The notes: a model not told the origin generated them from the letters alone. A DNA stretch of 64,000 nucleotides from Bos javanicus (GCF_032452875.1 NW_026893835.1:186001-250000); one strand, 5' to 3'; shown: positions 1 to 13,376, numbered from the stretch's first letter. Numbers and translations are program-made.

Positions 1-502
1 AGGCAAGTGATCAGTGTATGTCCAGCCAAGTGATCAGTGCATGATAGCCACGTGATGTGTGCATGATCAGTTACGTGAGCAGAGTATGATCAGCCACGTG
101 ATCAGAGCATGAGTGCCACGTGATCAGTGCATGATATGTCACGTGACAGGTGTGTGATCAGCCACGTGAACAGTGCATGTTCAGCCACGTGATCAGTGCA
201 TGATAGCCACGTGATCAGTGCATGATCAGTTACCTGAGCAGTGTATGATCAGCCACGTGATCAGTGCATGGTCAGACATGTGAACAGTGTATGATCAGCA
301 ACGTGATCAGTGCATGATATCCACGTGATCAGTGCAGGATAGCCACGTGATCACTTCATGATTAGTCACGTGATCTGTACATGATCAGTCATGTGACTAG
401 TACATTGTAGCTGCGTGATCATTGCATGATCAGCCACGTGAGCAGTGCATGATAGCCACGTGTTCAGTGCATGATCAGTCACGTAATCAGTGTATGATCA
501 TC
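1..502. repeat. Alpha-monomer flank left of HOR-A
   Basis: About 22 alpha monomers that do not line up with the 6.69 kb period: position 1 and the region near 6693 differ, and the match begins only near 503. The order of variant monomers (TGATGTGTGC, TTACGTGAGCAGAG, GAGTGCCACG, GACAGGTGTGTG) resembles the stretch around 3820-4100 inside HOR-A. It is probably the tail of a related higher-order unit lying to the left of the window. No gene or other element was seen. Confidence 0.8.
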
Positions 503-3500
503 CACGTGATCAGTGCATGATGAGCCACGTGATCAGTGCATGATCAGCCACGTGAGCAGTGCATGATCAGCCACGTGAGCAGTGCATGATAGCCACGTGA
601 TCAGTGCATGATCAGTTTCCGGAGCATAGTATGATCAGCCACTTGATCAGTGCATGATAGCCACGTGATCACTGCATGATCTGTCACATGATCAGTGTAT
701 GATCATCCACGTGATCAGTGCATGGTCAGACACGTGAACAGTGTATGATATAGATGTGATCAGTGCATGATCAGTCTCGTGATCAGTGCATGATAGCCAC
801 GTGACCAGTGCATGATCAGTCACCTAATGGGTGTATGGTCAATCACGTGACCGGTATATGGTAGCTACATGATCATTGCATGATCAGCCACGTGAGTAGT
901 GCATGATAGCCAAGTGATCAGTGCATGATCAGTCACGTGATCAGTGCATGATCAGTCATGTGACCAGTACATGGTAGCTGCGTGAGCATTGCTTGAACAG
1001 CCACGTGAGCAGTGCATGATAGCCACGTGTTCAGTGCATGATCAGCCACGTGATCAGTGCATGATCAGTCACGTGATCAGTGCATGATCAGCCACGTGAT
1101 CAGTGCATGATCAGCCACGTGATCAGTGCATGATCAGCCACATGATCAGTGCATGATCAATTACGTGATCAGTGCATGATCAGTCACGTGACCAGTGTAT
1201 GATCAGCCACGTGATCAGTGCATGTTCAGCCACGTGATCAGTGCATGATCAGTCACGTGATCAGTGTATTATCAGCCACGTGATCAGTGTATGACCAGCC
1301 AATTGATCAGTGCATGATAGCCACGTGATCAGTGCATGATCAGTCATGTGATCAGTGCATGATCAGTCACGTGATCAGTGTATGATCAGCCACGTGATCA
1401 GTGCATGACCAGCCACATGATCAGTGCATGATCATTTACGTGATCAGTGCATGATCAGTCACGTGACCAGTACATGGGAGCTACGTGTTCATTGCATGAT
1501 CAGCCATGTGAGCCATGCATGATAGCCACGAGATCAGTGCATGATCAGTCACGTGAACAGTGCATGGTAAGTCACCTGATCAGTGCATGATCAATTACGT
1601 GATAGGTGCATGATCACTCACGTGACCAGTACATGGGAGCTACGTGATCATTGCATGATCAGCCAAGTGATGAGTGCATGATAGCCACGTGATCAGTGCA
1701 TGATCTGTCACATGATCAGTGTATGATCATCCAGGTGATCAGTGCATGGGCAGTCATGTGATCAGTGCATGATATAGACGTGATCAGTGCATGATCAGTC
1801 TCGTGATCAGTGTATGATCAACCACGTGATCAGTGCACGATAGCCAGGTAATGAGTGCATGATAGTCAGATGATCAGTGCATTATCAGTCACGTGATCAG
1901 TGTATGATCAGCCAAGTAATCAGTATATGATAGCCAACTGTTCAGTGGATGATCAGTCACGTGATCAGTGCATGGTCAGTCACGTGATCATTGCATGATC
2001 AGCCACGCGATCAGTGCATGATCAATTACGTGATCAGTGCATGATCAGTCACGTGATCAGTACATGATCAGTCATGTGAACAGTGCATGATCAGTCATGT
2101 GATCAGTGTATGACCAGCCATGTGATCAGTGCATGATAGCCACGTGATCAGTGCATGATTAGTCACGTGATCAGTGCATGATCAGTCACATGATCAGTGT
2201 ATGATCAGCCACGTGATCCGTGCATTATCAGCCAAATGATAAGTGCATTATCAATTACGTGATCAGTGCATGATTAGCCACGTGATCAGTGCATGATCAG
2301 TCATGTGACCAGTACATGGTAGCTGCGTGAACATTGCATGATCAGCCACGTGAGCAGTGCATGATAGCCACGTGATCAGTGCATGATCAGCCATGTGATC
2401 AAGGCTTGATCAGTCACGTGATCAGTGCATGATCAGCCAGCTGATCAGTGCATGACCAGCCAGGTGATCAGTGTATGACCAGCCAAGTGATCAGTGCATG
2501 ATAGCCACGTGATCAGTGCATGATCAGTCACGTGATCAGTACACGATCAGTCACGTTATCAGTGTATTATCAGCCACGTGATCAGTGCATGATCAGTGCA
2601 TGATCAATTACGTGATCAGTGCATGATCAGTCACTTGACCAGTACATGGTAGCTACGTGATCATTGCATGATCAGCCACGTGAGCAGTGCATGATAGCCA
2701 CGTGATCAGTGCATGATCAGTTTCGGGAGCAGATTATGATTAGCCACTTGATCAGTGCATGATAGCCACGTGATCACTGCATGATCTGTCACATGATCAG
2801 TGTATGATCATCCACGTGATCAGTGCATGGGCAGTCATGTGATCAGTGCATGATATAGACATGATCAGTGCATGATCAGTCTCGTGATCAGTGTATGATC
2901 AGCCAAGTAATCAGTGCATGATAGCCAACTGTTCAGTGGATGATCAGTCACGTGATCAGTGCATGGTCAGTCACGTGATCATTTCATGATCAGTCACGTC
3001 ATACGTGTGTGATCAGCCACGTGATCAGTGCAGGAGGGCCACGTGATCAATTCATGATTAGTCACGTGATCTGAACATGATCAGTCATTTGACTAGTACA
3101 TCGTAGCTGCGTGATGATTGCATGATCAGCCACGTGAGCAGTGCATGATAGCCACGTGATCAGTGCATGATCAGTCACGTGATCTGTGTATGATCATCCA
3201 CGTGATCAGTGCATAATGAGCCACGTGATCAGTGCGTGATCAGCCACGTGATCAGTGCGTGATGAGCCACGTGATCAGTGCAGGATCAATTATGTGATCA
3301 GTGCATGATCAGTCACGTGACCAGTACATGGTAGCTACGTGATCATTGCATGATCAGCCACGTGATCAGTGCATGATAGCCACGTGATCAGTGCGTGATT
3401 GTCACGTGATCAGTGCATAATCAGTCACGTGACCAGTACATGGTAGCAACGTGATCATTGCATGATCAGCCACGTGATCAGTGCATGATAGTCACGTGAT

Positions 3501-4176
3501 CAGTGCATGATCAGTCACGGGATACGTGTGTGATCAGCCACGTGATCAGTGCATGATGCAGTGCATGATAACCACGTGATCAGTGCATGAGTGCCACGTG
3601 ATCAGTGCATGATCAGTCACGTGATACATGTGTGATCAGCCACGTGATCAGTGCAAGATGACCCACGTGATCAGTGCAGGATCAATTACTTGATCAGTGC
3701 ATGATCAGTCACGTGACCAGTGCATGATCATTTACATGATCTGTGCATGATCAGTCACGTGACCAGTATATGGTAGCTACGTGATCATTCCATGACGAGC
3801 CACGTGCGCACTGCATGATAGCCACCTGATGTGTGCATGATCAGTTATGTGAGTAGAGTATGATCAGTCACGTGATCAGTCCATGAGTGCCACGTGATCA
3901 GTGCATGATATGTCACGTGACAGGTGTGTGATCAGCCACGTGAACAGTGCATGTTCAGCCACGAGATCAGTGCATGATAGCCACGTGATCAGTGCATGAT
4001 CAGTTACGTGAGCAGTGTATGATCAGCCACGTGATCAATGCATGGTCAGACACATGAACAGTGTATGATCAGCCACGTGATCAGTGCATGATATCCAAGT
4101 GATCAGTGCATGATCAATCACGTAATCAGTGTATGATCAGCCACGTGAACAGTGCATGCTCAGTCACGTGGTCAGG

Positions 4177-4414
4177 GCCTGCTGAGCTGCGTGATTACTG
4201 TCTGCTCATCTGCTTGACAATGGCCAGCTGAGCTGCACGATTCCTGCCTGTCATCTCCTTGACATTTGCCACCTGTGCTGCGTAATTCCTGCCTGCTCAT
4301 CTACTTGATTATTGCGAGCTGAGCAGCATGATTTTTCAGAGCTGAGTTCCACGATTATTGCCTGCTGACTGATTCCTGCCTACTCAGCTCTGTGTTCATT
4401 GCCTTCAGAGAAAC
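4177..4414. repeat. Beta block 1, divergent class B (238 bp)
   Basis: A block of diverged 22-23 bp units without CACGTG, beginning GCCTGCTGAGCTGCGTG. Class B marks are TCCTTGACATTTGCCACC, ATTTTTCAGAGCTGAG, a 4 bp deletion in CTGACTGATTCC, and an end in TTCAGAGAAAC instead of CCAGAGGCAC. It lacks the antisense open frame found in other classes. It lies 635 bp upstream of block 2, a spacing kept in every HOR-A copy. Confidence 0.9.
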
Positions 4415-4811
4415 ATGATCAGTGTATGACACCAAACATGATCAGCACATGAAGAGTCACATGGTCAATGCATGATAAGCCAGGTGATCAGTGCATGATC
4501 AAGTACGTGATCAGTGCATGATCAGTCATGTGACCAGTACATGGTAGCTGCGTGATCATTGCATGATCAGTCACGTGAGCAGTGCATGATAGCCACGTGA
4601 TCAGTGCATTATCAGTCACCTGATGGGTGTATGATCAGTCACGTGACCGGTACATGGTAGCTACATGATCATTGCATGATCAGCCACGTGACAGGTGTGT
4701 GATCAGCCACGTGAACAGTGCATGTTCAGCCACGTGATCAGTGTATGATCAGCCAAGTGATCAGTGTATGATCAGCCATGTGAACAGTGCATGCTTAGTC
4801 ACGTGATCAGA

Positions 4812-5053
4812 GCCTGCTGAGCTGCGTGATTACTGTCTGCTCATCTGCTTGACAATTGCAGGCTGAGCTGCACGATTCCTGCCTGTCATCTGCGTGACAA
4901 TTGCCAGCTGTGCTGCGTAATTCCTGCCTGCTCAGCTGCTTGATTATTGCCAGCTGAGCAGCATGATTCCCCACAGCTGAGTTCCATGATTATTGCCTGC
5001 TGACTCCTTGATTCGTGCCTACTCAGCTCTTTGTTTATTGCCTCCAGAGGCAC
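4812..5053. repeat. Beta block 2, long class (242 bp)
   Basis: Full-length block of about 11 beta units, including the 45 bp dimer that short blocks lack. Marks are GCAGGCTGAG, ATCTGCGTGACAATT and GACTCCTTGATTCG. Units recur as TGCC(A/T)GCT..., with CAGCTG palindromes. The minus strand has a 62-codon open frame (4886-5074) that opens with TTG; I do not regard it as a gene. Confidence 0.92.
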
Positions 5054-5339
5054 ATGATCAGTGTATGGTAGCAAACATGATCAGCGCATGATCAGTCACA
5101 TGATCAGAGCCATTAAGTCACGTGATCACTACATAATAGTCATGTGATCAGTCCATGCTCAGTCACGGTATCAGTGCATGATCAGCCACGTGATCAGTGC
5201 ATGATAGCCACGTGATCATTGCCTGAGAGCCACGTGATCAGTGCATGATGAGTCACGTGATACGTGTGTGATCAGCCACGTGACCAGGGCATGATATCAG
5301 TGCATGATAGCCACGTGATCAGTGCATGATTGCCACATG

Positions 5340-5530
5340 ATCAGTGCATGATCAGTCACGTGATACATGTGTGATCAGCCACGGGATCAGTGCATGATAT
5401 CCACGTGATCAGTGCAGGATAGCCACATGATCAGTGCATGATCAGTCACGTGATACATGTGTGATCAGCCACGTGATCAGTGCATGATATCCACGTGATC
5501 AGTGCAGGATAGCCACGTGATCACTTCATG
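5340..5530. repeat. 90 bp local tandem duplication (four alpha monomers)
   Basis: The series TCACGTGATACATGTGTG, GCCACGGG or GCCACGTG, GATATCCACGTG, GCAGGATAGCCAC occurs twice with a 90 bp period (GATACATGT at 5362 and 5452). The same doubled tetramer recurs downstream of beta blocks elsewhere, for example near 12050, 18740, 22100, 27460, 31330, 37350, 42750 and 53140. Copies near 25100, 33070, 40350, 47030 and 58140 keep only one. Confidence 0.85.
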
Positions 5531-6139
5531 ATTAGTCACGTGATCAGTGCATGATCAGTCACGAGACCAGTACATGGTTGCTACGTGATCGTTGCATGTT
5601 CAGCCACGTGAGCAGAGCATGATAGCCACGTGTTCAGTGCATTATCAGTCACGTGATCAGTACATGATCAGTCACGTGAACAGTGCATGATCATTTACGT
5701 GATCTGTGCATGATCAGTCACGTGAACAGTATATGATAGCTTCGTGATCATTCCATGACGAACCACGTGAGCAGTGCATGATAGCCACGTGATGTGTGCA
5801 TGATGAGTTACGTGAGCAGAGTATGATCAGCCACGTGATCAGTGCATGAGTGCCACGTGATCAGTGCATGATATGTCACGTTACAGGTGTGTGATCATCC
5901 ACGTGAACAGTGCATGTTCAGCCACGTATTCAGTGCATGATAGCCACGTGATCAGTGCATGATCAGTTACGTGAGCAGTGTATGATCAGCCACGTGATCA
6001 GTGCATGGTCAAACACGTGAACAGTGTATGATCAGCCACGTGATCAGTGCATGATATCCAAGTGATCAGTGCATGATCAATCACATGATCAGTGTATGAT
6101 CAGCCACGTGAACAGTGCATGCTCAGTCACGTGATCAGG

Positions 6140-6381
6140 GCCTGCTGAGCTGCGTGATTACTGTCTGCTCATCTGCTTGACAATTGCCAGCTGAGCTGCA
6201 CGATTCCTGCCTGTCATCTGCTTGACAATTGCCAGCTGTGCTGTGTAATTCCTGCCTGCTCAGCTGCTTGATTATTGCCAGCTGAGCAGCATGATTCCTC
6301 ACAGCTGAGTTCCATGATTATTGCCTGCTGACTGTTTGATTCGTGCCTACTCAGCTCTTTGTTTATTGCCTCCAGAGGCAC
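6140..6381. repeat. Beta block 3, long class (242 bp)
   Basis: Full-length block marked by GATTCCTCACAGCTGAG and GACTGTTTGATTCG, with GCTGTGTAATTCC, a C-to-T change shared with HOR-A copy 2 but not copy 3. It is followed by a conserved transition in alpha monomers (GCGCCATTAAGTCACG, then TCACGGTATCAG). Confidence 0.92.
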
Positions 6382-6599
6382 ATGATCAGTGTATGATAGC
6401 AAACATGATCAGCGCATGATCAGTCACATGATCAGCGCCATTAAGTCACGTGATCACTACATGATAGTCATGTGATCAGTCCATGCTGAGTCACGGTATC
6501 AGTGCATGATCAGCCACGTGATCAGTGCATGATCTGTCACATGATCAGTGTATGATCATCCACGTGATCAGTGCATGGGCACTCATGTGATCAGTGCAT

Positions 6600-6689
6600 G
6601 ATATAGACGTGATCAGTGCATGATCAGTCTCGTGATCAGTGCATGATATAGACGTGATCAGTGCATGATCAGTCTCGTGATCAGTGCAT
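6600..6689. repeat. 45 bp direct duplication (two alpha monomers)
   Basis: Two perfect adjacent copies of a 45 bp unit beginning GATATAGACG and containing TCAGTCTCGTGATC (6600-6644 and 6645-6689). The same duplication is at 13287-13376 in copy 2. Copy 3 has a single unit at 19979-20023. The length is exactly one 22+23 bp pseudo-dimer. Confidence 0.93.
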
Positions 6690-9600
6690 GATAGCCACGT
6701 GATCAGTGCATGATCAGTCACCTGATGGGTGTATGATCATTCACGTGAGCTGTACATGGTAGCTACATGATCATTGCATAATCAGCCACGTTCGTAGTGA
6801 ATGATAGCCACGTGATCACTGCATGATCAGTCACGTGATCAGTGCAAGATCAGTCATGTGACCAGTACATGGTAGCTAAGTGATCATGGCATGATCAGCC
6901 ACGTGAGCAGTGCATGATAGCCACGTGATCAGTGCATGATCAGACATGAGATCAGTGCATGATCAGTCACGTGATCAGTGCATGATAGCCACGTGATCAG
7001 TGCATGATGAGTCACGTGATCAGTGCATGATCGGTCACGTGATCAGTGCAAGATCAGCCACGTTATCAGAGCATGATCAATTACGTGATCAGTGCATGAT
7101 CAGTCATGTGACCAGTACATGGTAGCTGCGTGATCATTGCATGATCAGCCACGTGAGCAGTGCATGATAGCCACGTGATCAGTGCATGATCAGTCACGTG
7201 ATCAGTGCATGATGAGCCACGTGATCAGTGCATGATCAGCCACGTGAGCAGTGCATGATCAGCCACGTGAGCAGTGCATGATAGCCACGTGATCAGTGCA
7301 TGATCAGTTTCCGGAGCAGAGTATGATCAGCCACTTGATCAGTGCATGATAGCCACGTGATCACTGCATGATCTGTCACATGATCAGTGTATGATCATCC
7401 ACGTGATCAGTGCATGGTCAGACACGTGAACAGTGTATGATATAGATGTGATCAGTGCATGATCAGTCTCGTGATCAGTGCATGATAGCCACGTGACCAG
7501 TGCATGATCAGTCACCTAATGGGTGTATGGTCAATCACGTGACCGGTATATGGTAGCTACATGATCATTGCATGATCAGCCACGTGAGTAGTGCATGATA
7601 GCCAAGTGATCAGTGCATGATCAGTCACGTGATCAGTGCATGATCAGTCATGTGACCAGTACATGGTAGCTGCGTGAGCATTGCTTGAACAGCCACGTGA
7701 GCAGTGCATGATAGCCACGTGTTCAGTGCATGATCAGCCACGTGATCAGTGCATGATCAGTCACGTGATCAGTGCATGATCAGCCACGTGATCAGTGCAT
7801 GATCAGCCACGTGATCAGTGCATGATCAGCCACATGATCAGTGCATGATCAATTACGTGATCAGTGCATGATCAGTCACGTGACCAGTGTATGATCAGCC
7901 ACGTGATCAGTGCATGTTCAGCCACGTGATCAGTGCATGATCAGTCACGTGATCAGTGTATTATCAGCCACGTGATCAGTGTATGACCAGCCAATTGATC
8001 AGTGCATGATAGCCACGTGATCAGTGCATGATCAGTCATGTGATCAGTGCATGATCAGTCACGTGATCAGTGTATGATCAGCCACGTGATCAGTGCATGA
8101 CCAGCCACATGATCAGTGCATGATCATTTACGTGATCAGTGCATGATCAGTCACGTGACCAGTACATGGGAGCTACGTGTTCATTGCATGATCAGCCATG
8201 TGAGCCATGCATGATAGCCACGAGATCAGTGCATGATCAGTCACGTGAACAGTGCATGGTAAGTCACCTGATCAGTGCATGATCAATTACGTGATAGGTG
8301 CATGATCACTCACGTGACCAGTACATGGGAGCTACGTGATCATTGCATGATCAGCCAAGTGATGAGTGCATGATAGCCACGTGATCAGTGCATGATCTGT
8401 CACATGATCAGTGTATGATCATCCAGGTGATCAGTGCATGGGCAGTCATGTGATCAGTGCATGATATAGACGTGATCAGTGCATGATCAGTCTCGTGATC
8501 AGTGTATGATCAACCACGTGATCAGTGCACGATAGCCAGGTAATGAGTGCATGATAGTCAGATGATCAGTGCATTATCAGTCACGTGATCAGTGTATGAT
8601 CAGCCAAGTAATCAGTATATGATAGCCAACTGTTCAGTGGATGATCAGTCACGTGATCAGTGCATGGTCAGTCACGTGATCATTGCATGATCAGCCACGC
8701 GATCAGTGCATGATCAATTACGTGATCAGTGCATGATCAGTCACGTGATCAGTACATGATCAGTCATGTGAACAGTGCATGATCAGTCATGTGATCAGTG
8801 TATGACCAGCCATGTGATCAGTGCATGATAGCCACGTGATCAGTGCATGATTAGTCACGTGATCAGTGCATGATCAGTCACATGATCAGTGTATGATCAG
8901 CCACGTGATCCGTGCATTATCAGCCAAATGATAAGTGCATTATCAATTACGTGATCAGTGCATGATTAGCCACGTGATCAGTGCATGATCAGTCATGTGA
9001 CCAGTACATGGTAGCTGCGTGAACATTGCATGATCAGCCACGTGAGCAGTGCATGATAGCCACGTGATCAGTGCATGATCAGCCATGTGATCAAGGCTTG
9101 ATCAGTCACGTGATCAGTGCATGATCAGCCAGCTGATCAGTGCATGACCAGCCAGGTGATCAGTGTATGACCAGCCAAGTGATCAGTGCATGATAGCCAC
9201 GTGATCAGTGCATGATCAGTCACGTGATCAGTACACGATCAGTCACGTTATCAGTGTATTATCAGCCACGTGATCAGTGCATGATCAGTGCATGATCAAT
9301 TACGTGATCAGTGCATGATCAGTCACTTGACCAGTACATGGTAGCTACGTGATCATTGCATGATCAGCCACGTGAGCAGTGCATGATAGCCACGTGATCA
9401 GTGCATGATCAGTTTCGGGAGCAGATTATGATTAGCCACTTGATCAGTGCATGATAGCCACGTGATCACTGCATGATCTGTCACATGATCAGTGTATGAT
9501 CATCCACGTGATCAGTGCATGGGCAGTCATGTGATCAGTGCATGATATAGACATGATCAGTGCATGATCAGTCTCGTGATCAGTGTATGATCAGCCAAGT

Positions 9601-10863
9601 AATCAGTGCATGATAGCCAACTGTTCAGTGGATGATCAGTCACGTGATCAGTGCATGGTCAGTCACGTGATCATTTCATGATCAGTCACGTGTGTGTGAT
9701 CAGCCACGTGATCAGTGCAGGAGGGCCACGTGATCAATTCATGATTAGTCACGTGATCTGAACATGATCAGTCATTTGACTAGTACATCGTAGCTGCGTG
9801 ATGATTGCATGATCAGCCACGTGAGCAGTGCATGATAGCCACGTGATCAGTGCATGATCAGTCACGTGATCTGTGTATGATCATCCACGTGATCAGTGCA
9901 TAATGAGCCACGTGATCAGTGCGTGATCAGCCACGTGATCAGTGCGTGATGAGCCACGTGATCAGTGCAGGATCAATTATGTGATCAGTGCATGATCAGT
10001 CACGTGACCAGTACATGGTAGCTACGTGATCATTGCATGATCAGCCACGTGATCAGTGCATGATAGCCACGTGATCAGTGCGTGATTGTCACGTGATCAG
10101 TGCATAATCAGTCACGTGACCAGTACATGGTAGCAACGTGATCATTGCATGATCAGCCACGTGATCAGTGCATGATAGTCACGTGATCAGTGCATGATCA
10201 GTCACGGGATACGTGTGTGATCAGCCACGTGATCAGTGCATGATGCAGTGCATGATAACCACGTGATCAGTGCATGAGTGCCACGTGATCAGTGCATGAT
10301 CAGTCACGTGATACATGTGTGATCAGCCACGTGATCAGTGCAAGATGACCCACGTGATCAGTGCAGGATCAATTACTTGATCAGTGCATGATCAGTCACG
10401 TGACCAGTGCATGATCATTTACATGATCTGTGCATGATCAGTCACGTGACCAGTATATGGTAGCTACGTGATCATTCCATGACGAGCCACGTGCGCACTG
10501 CATGATAGCCACCTGATGTGTGCATGATCAGTTATGTGAGTAGAGTATGATCAGTCACGTGATCAGTCCATGAGTGCCACGTGATCAGTGCATGATATGT
10601 CACGTGACAGGTGTGTGATCAGCCACGTGAACAGTGCATGTTCAGCCACGAGATCAGTGCATGATAGCCACGTGATCAGTGCATGATCAGTTACGTGAGC
10701 AGTGTATGATCAGCCACGTGATCAATGCATGGTCAGACACATGAACAGTGTATGATCAGCCACGTGATCAGTGCATGATATCCAAGTGATCAGTGCATGA
10801 TCAATCACGTAATCAGTGTATGATCAGCCACGTGAACAGTGCATGCTCAGTCACGTGGTCAGG

Positions 10864-11101
10864 GCCTGCTGAGCTGCGTGATTACTGTCTGCTCATCTGC
10901 TTGACAATGGCCAGCTGAGCTGCACGATTCCTGCCTGTCATCTCCTTGACATTTGCCACCTGTGCTGCGTAATTCCTGCCTGCTCATCTACTTGATTATT
11001 GCGAGCTGAGCAGCATGATTTTTCAGAGCTGAGTTCCACGATTATTGCCTGCTGACTGATTCCTGCCTACTCAGCTCTGTGTTCATTGCCTTCAGAGAAA
11101 C
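10864..11101. repeat. Beta block 4, class B
   Basis: HOR-A copy 2 counterpart of the block at 4177, offset exactly 6687. It has the same ATTTTTCAGAG and TTCAGAGAAAC marks. No difference from the copy 1 block was seen by eye. Confidence 0.9.
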
Positions 11102-11498
11102 ATGATCAGTGTATGACACCAAACATGATCAGCACATGAAGAGTCACATGGTCAATGCATGATAAGCCAGGTGATCAGTGCATGATCAAGTACGTGATCA
11201 GTGCATGATCAGTCATGTGACCAGTACATGGTAGCTGCGTGATCATTGCATGATCAGTCACGTGAGCAGTGCATGATAGCCACGTGATCAGTGCATTATC
11301 AGTCACCTGATGGGTGTATGATCAGTCACGTGACCGGTACATGGTAGCTACATGATCATTGCATGATCAGCCACGTGACAGGTGTGTGATCAGCCACGTG
11401 AACAGTGCATGTTCAGCCACGTGATCAGTGTATGATCAGCCAAGTGATCAGTGTATGATCAGCCATGTGAACAGTGCATGCTTAGTCACGTGATCAGA

Positions 11499-11740
11499 GC
11501 CTGCTGAGCTGCGTGATTACTGTCTGCTCATCTGCTTGACAATTGCAGGCTGAGCTGCACGATTCCTGCCTGTCATCTGCGTGACAATTGCCAGCTGTGC
11601 TGCGTAATTCCTGCCTGCTCAGCTGCTTGATTATTGCCAGCTGAGCAGCATGATTCCCCACAGCTGAGTTCCATGATTATTGCCTGCTGACTCCTTGATT
11701 CGTGCCTACTCAGCTCTTTGTTTATTGCCTCCAGAGGCAC
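11499..11740. repeat. Beta block 5, long class
   Basis: HOR-A copy 2 counterpart of the block at 4812, offset 6687. It carries the GCAGGCTGAG and GACTCCTTG marks. The antisense TTG-initiated frame at 11573-11761 encodes the same 62 residues as in copy 1, which reflects sequence identity rather than selection. Confidence 0.92.
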
Positions 11741-12826
11741 ATGATCAGTGTATGGTAGCAAACATGATCAGCGCATGATCAGTCACATGATCAGAGCCAT
11801 TAAGTCACGTGATCACTACATAATAGTCATGTGATCAGTCCATGCTCAGTCACGGTATCAGTGCATGATCAGCCACGTGATCAGTGCATGATAGCCACGT
11901 GATCATTGCCTGAGAGCCACGTGATCAGTGCATGATGAGTCACGTGATACGTGTGTGATCAGCCACGTGACCAGGGCATGATATCAGTGCATGATAGCCA
12001 CGTGATCAGTGCATGATTGCCACATGATCAGTGCATGATCAGTCACGTGATACATGTGTGATCAGCCACGGGATCAGTGCATGATATCCACGTGATCAGT
12101 GCAGGATAGCCACATGATCAGTGCATGATCAGTCACGTGATACATGTGTGATCAGCCACGTGATCAGTGCATGATATCCACGTGATCAGTGCAGGATAGC
12201 CACGTGATCACTTCATGATTAGTCACGTGATCAGTGCATGATCAGTCACGAGACCAGTACATGGTTGCTACGTGATCGTTGCATGTTCAGCCACGTGAGC
12301 AGAGCATGATAGCCACGTGTTCAGTGCATTATCAGTCACGTGATCAGTACATGATCAGTCACGTGAACAGTGCATGATCATTTACGTGATCTGTGCATGA
12401 TCAGTCACGTGAACAGTATATGATAGCTTCGTGATCATTCCATGACGAACCACGTGAGCAGTGCATGATAGCCACGTGATGTGTGCATGATGAGTTACGT
12501 GAGCAGAGTATGATCAGCCACGTGATCAGTGCATGAGTGCCACGTGATCAGTGCATGATATGTCACGTTACAGGTGTGTGATCATCCACGTGAACAGTGC
12601 ATGTTCAGCCACGTATTCAGTGCATGATAGCCACGTGATCAGTGCATGATCAGTTACGTGAGCAGTGTATGATCAGCCACGTGATCAGTGCATGGTCAAA
12701 CACGTGAACAGTGTATGATCAGCCACGTGATCAGTGCATGATATCCAAGTGATCAGTGCATGATCAATCACATGATCAGTGTATGATCAGCCACGTGAAC
12801 AGTGCATGCTCAGTCACGTGATCAGG

Positions 12827-13068
12827 GCCTGCTGAGCTGCGTGATTACTGTCTGCTCATCTGCTTGACAATTGCCAGCTGAGCTGCACGATTCCTGCCTG
12901 TCATCTGCTTGACAATTGCCAGCTGTGCTGTGTAATTCCTGCCTGCTCAGCTGCTTGATTATTGCCAGCTGAGCAGCATGATTCCTCACAGCTGAGTTCC
13001 ATGATTATTGCCTGCTGACTGTTTGATTCGTGCCTACTCAGCTCTTTGTTTATTGCCTCCAGAGGCAC
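12827..13068. repeat. Beta block 6, long class
   Basis: HOR-A copy 2 counterpart of the block at 6140, offset 6687. It shares the GCTGTGTAATTCC variant with copy 1. Confidence 0.92.
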
Positions 13069-13286
13069 ATGATCAGTGTATGATAGCAAACATGATCAGC
13101 GCATGATCAGTCACATGATCAGCGCCATTAAGTCACGTGATCACTACATGATAGTCATGTGATCAGTCCATGCTGAGTCACGGTATCAGTGCATGATCAG
13201 CCACGTGATCAGTGCATGATCTGTCACATGATCAGTGTATGATCATCCACGTGATCAGTGCATGGGCACTCATGTGATCAGTGCAT

Positions 13287-13376
13287 GATATAGACGTGAT
13301 CAGTGCATGATCAGTCTCGTGATCAGTGCATGATATAGACGTGATCAGTGCATGATCAGTCTCGTGATCAGTGCAT
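13287..13376. repeat. 45 bp direct duplication in HOR-A copy 2
   Basis: Counterpart of 6600-6689. Units run 13287-13331 and 13332-13376, both beginning GATATAGACG. Presence in copies 1 and 2 but not 3 groups copies 1 and 2 as closer relatives. Confidence 0.93.

Larger units (their letters stand above)
503..7194. repeat. HOR-A copy 1 (6.69 kb higher-order repeat)
   Basis: First of three tandem near-identical units of about 6692 bp. It holds about 3.7 kb of alpha monomers, beta blocks at 4177, 4812 and 6140, then about 0.8 kb of alpha. The left edge is set where the match to 7195 onward begins; the shared GATGAGCCACG monomer is at 519 and at 7211. Shared landmarks with copy 2 include CAGTTTCCGG at 613/7305. 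Differences seen by eye are few, such as AGCATAGT here against AGCAGAGT in copy 2. Edges are uncertain by about one monomer because the sequence is repetitive on both sides. Confidence 0.9.

Noticed and set aside
2720..2745. CENP-B box, suggested by TTTCGGGAGCAG here and CCTCGGGATCAG near 20870
   Set aside because: The required TTCG-N4-A-N2-CGGG pattern does not fit in either orientation at the CGGG or CCCG sites I examined. A full motif scan was not possible.
4177..4414. Beta blocks as a transposable element (SINE or MITE) inserted in the array
   Set aside because: There are no target-site duplications, terminal inverted repeats, A-tail or pol III boxes. The blocks decompose into 22-23 bp units homologous to alpha.
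4840..4925. Bacterial-type promoter from TTGACA in beta blocks, or TATAAT near 43393
   Set aside because: The two motifs do not occur together at promoter spacing, recur with the repeat unit, and the sequence is eukaryotic satellite with no gene downstream.
5030..5053. Polyadenylation signal AATAAA on the minus strand of each beta block
   Set aside because: The hexamer is present (TTTATT on the plus strand), but no transcript or gene is evident upstream, so a functional call is unsupported.
4886..5074. 62-codon minus-strand open frame repeated through the window, as a conserved small protein gene
   Set aside because: It starts at TTG (GTG in the 70-codon version), lies in tandem beta units, changes by amino-acid-altering substitutions between copies, and is broken in four blocks. 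No promoter or domain was recognised. Identity follows from DNA duplication.
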